NCBI RefSeq assembly: GCF_000688015.1
Contig: NZ_JIAD01000001.1
Coordinates: forward strand, 1,736,001 to 1,800,000
Length of the DNA stretch: 64,000 bases
Reading direction: 5' to 3'
Source of the DNA: Eubacterium sp. AB3007
Lineage (GTDB): Bacteria > Bacillota > Clostridia > Peptostreptococcales > Anaerovoracaceae
Shown here in pieces: positions 61,832 through 64,000 of the stretch; the stretch's first letter is position 1; each line of letters opens with the position of its first letter. The notes beneath the pieces are model-generated. The model saw only the letters and a list, made by a program, of their open reading frames with translations, searched no databases and had not been told where the DNA came from. The translations under genes were made by a program, and so were the position numbers.

Positions 61832-62398
61832 TTAAGAAACCAGTCGCAGGACGCTGTTCATCAACTGTTTTTTCAATTCTTCTGTCGGTATCGGATCTGA
61901 AGATGAAAACCACCATCGAATCACTTCTTCAATTGCCCCAATGATAAACTCTGTGAGCAGCTGCGGATCTGCTGCCAGAGTTTGGCCTGCCGCCTGATCT
62001 CGCTGAAGGTGCGTCAGCAGTTCGTCATGTACGCCGTTTCTGATTACTTCGCCAATCGACCACAGCATTGAGTCCGATGCAAGTGATCGCAGCAGTTCGC
62101 GATTGTTTTCAAGCAGATCAAAAGCGTGGTAGAGAAGCTGTTCGTAATATTCGGGGCCGGCCAGCCTTTGCAATTCACTATCATCCCCGCGATGGCTATC
62201 CAAGGCGTCCCGGATGACGAAATCGGCAAATTCATATTTGTCACTGAAGTGGTTGTAAAAGGTGGCGGTCCTGACCATAGCGGCGTCGCAGAGCTCCTTG
62301 ACCGTGATTTGTTCGAAGCGTTTCAACTTCAAAAGAGCAGTAAACTCCCGGGTCAATGCAGCATAGGTCTTTTGTATTCTGAGATCTGTTCCTGACAT
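61832..62398 (-). CDS. TetR-family transcriptional regulator
   Basis: 188 aa. N-terminal helix-turn-helix FEQITVKELCDAAMVRTATF YNHFSDKYEFADF (residues about 28-60), then a helical ligand domain with a C-terminal TetR_C-like segment (LLTEFIIGAIEEVIRWWFSS). Divergent from the CrtC-like gene, with an inverted repeat in the shared intergenic region, so probably its repressor. Weak ribosome binding site (AAAGGT). Confidence 0.88.
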   Translation of the reverse strand: MSGTDLRIQKTYAALTREFTALLKLKRFEQITVKELCDAAMVRTATFYNHFSDKYEFADFVIRDALDSHRGDDSELQRLAGPEYYEQLLYHAFDLLENNRELLRSLASDSMLWSIGEVIRNGVHDELLTHLQRDQAAGQTLAADPQLLTEFIIGAIEEVIRWWFSSSDPIPTEELKKQLMNSVLRLVS

Positions 62399-62422
62399 AT
62401 TTGACGAATACCTTTCATGTGT

Positions 62423-62505
62423 AAATTAATTGACTATCAGAAGGCGATCATGTCTTCTCTTTTTTTTGGGAAGTGAATATAGTTAGATTGTAGCTAATTA
62501 ATTTA
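62423..62505. promoter_or_regulatory. divergent regulatory region with inverted repeat
   Basis: TAAATTAATT (62423-62432) is repeated inverted as AATTAATTTA (62496-62505), one arm close to each divergent start codon. Candidate TetR-type operator half-sites, though 63 bp apart. Confidence 0.4.
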
Positions 62506-62539
62506 TTGATGTCAAATAACATCAGGGAGGTACATTAAG

Positions 62540-63661
62540 ATGGAAACTGTAAGAGTTTTGGATAGACCGGAAGATTTTAAGAAATATGGGATCAAACAGG
62601 AAGGTTTGGAAGCCTGGGAAGATGGAAGACGTGACAGTTCAGATCCGGGTCACGGTGAGATCTGGTATTTTGACTGTAGTTTTGAAGATGGTTCTACGCT
62701 TGTATTAGGATTCCGTCCGAAATCTGTGGATCATCTCATGCAGCCGGAAGATAACCCGAACGTTGCCATTAATTACACCAATAAAGACGGGACAACATTC
62801 TTTGATTATAGGATGTGCAGCATTGAAGAATCAGGTTTTTCAAAAGAAAAGTGCGATCTGAAATTAGGAGTACATTATCTCAAGGGAAGCAATTGGGATG
62901 AATACGACGTGAAGATCGTACCGGAAGAACCATCTGCACTTGTTGTGGATGGAAAACCTTCCGAAGATCATTCTGCCAGTGTGGACCTTCATTTCACGGC
63001 AGAAGCCAAACCTTTCAGACCAGGAACCGGGATCATCGATGTTGGAGAGGGATTCTACTACAATTTCATATGTATCACAAAAATGCATGTGTCCGGTCAT
63101 ATCAATATCAATGGAGAGGATAAAGATGTAACAGGTGCAGCATATTATAACCACCAATGGTTCAATATAAGTCCTGCGATCGCTTTCCATCACTGGGTCT
63201 GGGGACGTCAGAATATCGGTGAATACAGTGTCCTTATCTATGATATGGTGACCAGGAAGAGCACCGGATTGGTGCAAATTCCGCTTTTTATGATCGATGA
63301 TGAGCAAGGAAACAGAATATTCGAGAATACTTCAAGCAGCAGTATGAGCTATGAAATCCTCGATACATATATCGAAAAAGTGAGCGGCAAGGAATATCCG
63401 TGCGCCCTTAGATATACTTTTGAAGGTGAAGGCATGAAAATCACTTACACCATTCGTGATCCGCAGGAAATCGGCGTCATGTATGTATATGGTGATGCTC
63501 CCGAACTTGTCAAAAAGCAGTATGATGCGATGGGGCTCAAACCATCCTATACTAGAAATCTTGCAGATACAGAATTAACTATCGAATCAGATGGCGAATC
63601 ACAGACAGTCAAAGGCAGGATGCTCTATGAGTTCAATTTCCCGGCCGCAAAACTGAGATAA
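62540..63661 (+). CDS. CrtC/AttH-like lipocalin-fold protein
   Basis: 373 aa; GGGAGGTACATTAAG before the ATG. Two beta-barrel halves, with EIWYFDCSFEDGSTLVLGF near residues 41-59 and GAAYYNHQWFNISPAIAFHH WVWG near 200-223, the conserved HxW region of hydroxyneurosporene synthase (CrtC)/AttH-like proteins. Known members hydrate or isomerise isoprenoid or fatty-acid double bonds; the activity in a Clostridium-like anaerobe is unknown, and fatty-acid or terpenoid modification is possible. No signal peptide. Controlled probably by the divergent TetR regulator. Confidence 0.65.
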   Translation: METVRVLDRPEDFKKYGIKQEGLEAWEDGRRDSSDPGHGEIWYFDCSFEDGSTLVLGFRPKSVDHLMQPEDNPNVAINYTNKDGTTFFDYRMCSIEESGFSKEKCDLKLGVHYLKGSNWDEYDVKIVPEEPSALVVDGKPSEDHSASVDLHFTAEAKPFRPGTGIIDVGEGFYYNFICITKMHVSGHININGEDKDVTGAAYYNHQWFNISPAIAFHHWVWGRQNIGEYSVLIYDMVTRKSTGLVQIPLFMIDDEQGNRIFENTSSSSMSYEILDTYIEKVSGKEYPCALRYTFEGEGMKITYTIRDPQEIGVMYVYGDAPELVKKQYDAMGLKPSYTRNLADTELTIESDGESQTVKGRMLYEFNFPAAKLR

Positions 63662-64000
63662 GTTAACAAGATAAGGCACACAAGTGCTTACAGGCACTCT
63701 TAAGAACCTGAAACAGGAGACAAAAAAGGGGCATTACAGAATCGAAACGCTCAAACCATTGCAATTACAGTGGTTCTGGAAAACCAAATTGAGATACCCT
63801 AGCCAAAGCGAAAGACGAGCGAATGCTCGTCCTTTTGCGGCTCTGTTAAAAATGTTGGGGTGGTGGATACTCTAACTATTTCAGAGCTAGTAGTTTCTTC
63901 TTTCGATTGGGTAGTTATGCCATTTAGTTGTCCAGTGATAATGTGAATCTGGAAGTAATAGCTTCGATGTCAGCATCCTTATTTGCTGAAATCCGAATAA
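63662..64000. other. right edge, no recognised gene, one terminator
   Basis: A hairpin GACGAGC-GAAT-GCTCGTC (63814-63831) followed by CTTTT ends the CrtC-like transcript. The 63-codon frame across 63684-63875 runs through this hairpin and is not coding. The rest to 64000 shows nothing. Confidence 0.5.

Noticed and set aside
61716..61916. 66-aa minus-strand ORF ending at the toxin start
   Set aside because: Its first part overlaps the TetR gene in another frame. The last 31 codons (MPEEVFDEFHSLSQFHRYPS...) could be a remnant of the upstream toxin part, but there is no ribosome binding site or clear homology.
63684..63875. 63-aa ORF near the right edge
   Set aside because: Runs through an intrinsic terminator hairpin and lacks a start signal.

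Overview
The window looks like the chromosome of a GC-rich (about 57% in the core) obligately anaerobic Clostridia-type Bacillota. The 16S rRNA signatures (for example the GTAAAGAGTACGTAGGTGG region) remind me of the Anaerovoracaceae / 'Family XIII' group. That placement is inference from memory of 16S sequences, not from a search.

Core half (1-27.6 kb). In order: a LURP-one-related protein, a small membrane protein, a purine permease (NCS2/AzgA type) with a near-consensus promoter, and an EamA exporter. A compact cobalamin nucleotide-loop operon follows (cobT-cobU-cobS, a membrane protein, a second short CobU-like protein and a CobC-like phosphatase). Next come an AspT/YidE-type transporter and a cluster of cell-envelope proteins (Fn3-like secreted protein, 3D/double-psi barrel protein, DUF5050-like beta-propeller protein) ending in a CtpE-like P-type ATPase. 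The stop codon of that ATPase lies inside the -35 box of an rRNA operon (16S - tRNA-Ala - 23S - 5S). After it are rplM-rpsI, a large AraC-family regulator, and an operon with a 61-aa protein, a HAD phosphatase and a two-component system.

Integrative element (27,723-36,156). An 8.4-kb element sits in the 3' end of tRNA-Lys(CTT), bounded by a 46-bp direct repeat. It carries a tyrosine recombinase, small accessory proteins, an FtsK-like ATPase, an MmeI-like type IIG restriction-modification enzyme, and a replication initiator whose HUH nuclease and SF3 helicase motifs match the Reps of circovirus-like CRESS-DNA viruses. About 40 bp upstream of rep is a perfect 10-bp stem-loop. On the rep-coding strand its 11-nt loop reads CGAAGTATTAC, containing the circovirus-type nonanucleotide AAGTATTAC, and two tandem heptamers lie next to it. 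Rep plus origin is the most notable system here.

Accessory half (36-64 kb). The 37.9-50.4 kb part is clearly lower in GC than the core. It holds two paralogous modules of PucR-type regulator, NCS1 permease and DUF917 protein, one with an M20 dipeptidase. Two apparently identical 1,521-bp IS3-family copies in the same orientation lie at 36.4 and 46.2 kb, and a broken IS110 lies between the modules. Further right are a repetitive zinc-ribbon/nuclease-like protein whose 3' end is an IS256-type transposase tail, a repeat-rich secreted protein with a DUF6273-like domain, an IS30 element flanked by many short direct repeats, a promoter-terminator pair that looks like an orphan small RNA, a recombinase-like gene with an early stop codon, a polymorphic-toxin tail with a putative immunity gene, and a TetR / CrtC-like divergent pair.

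All functions are read from protein motifs and gene order; no database search was run.
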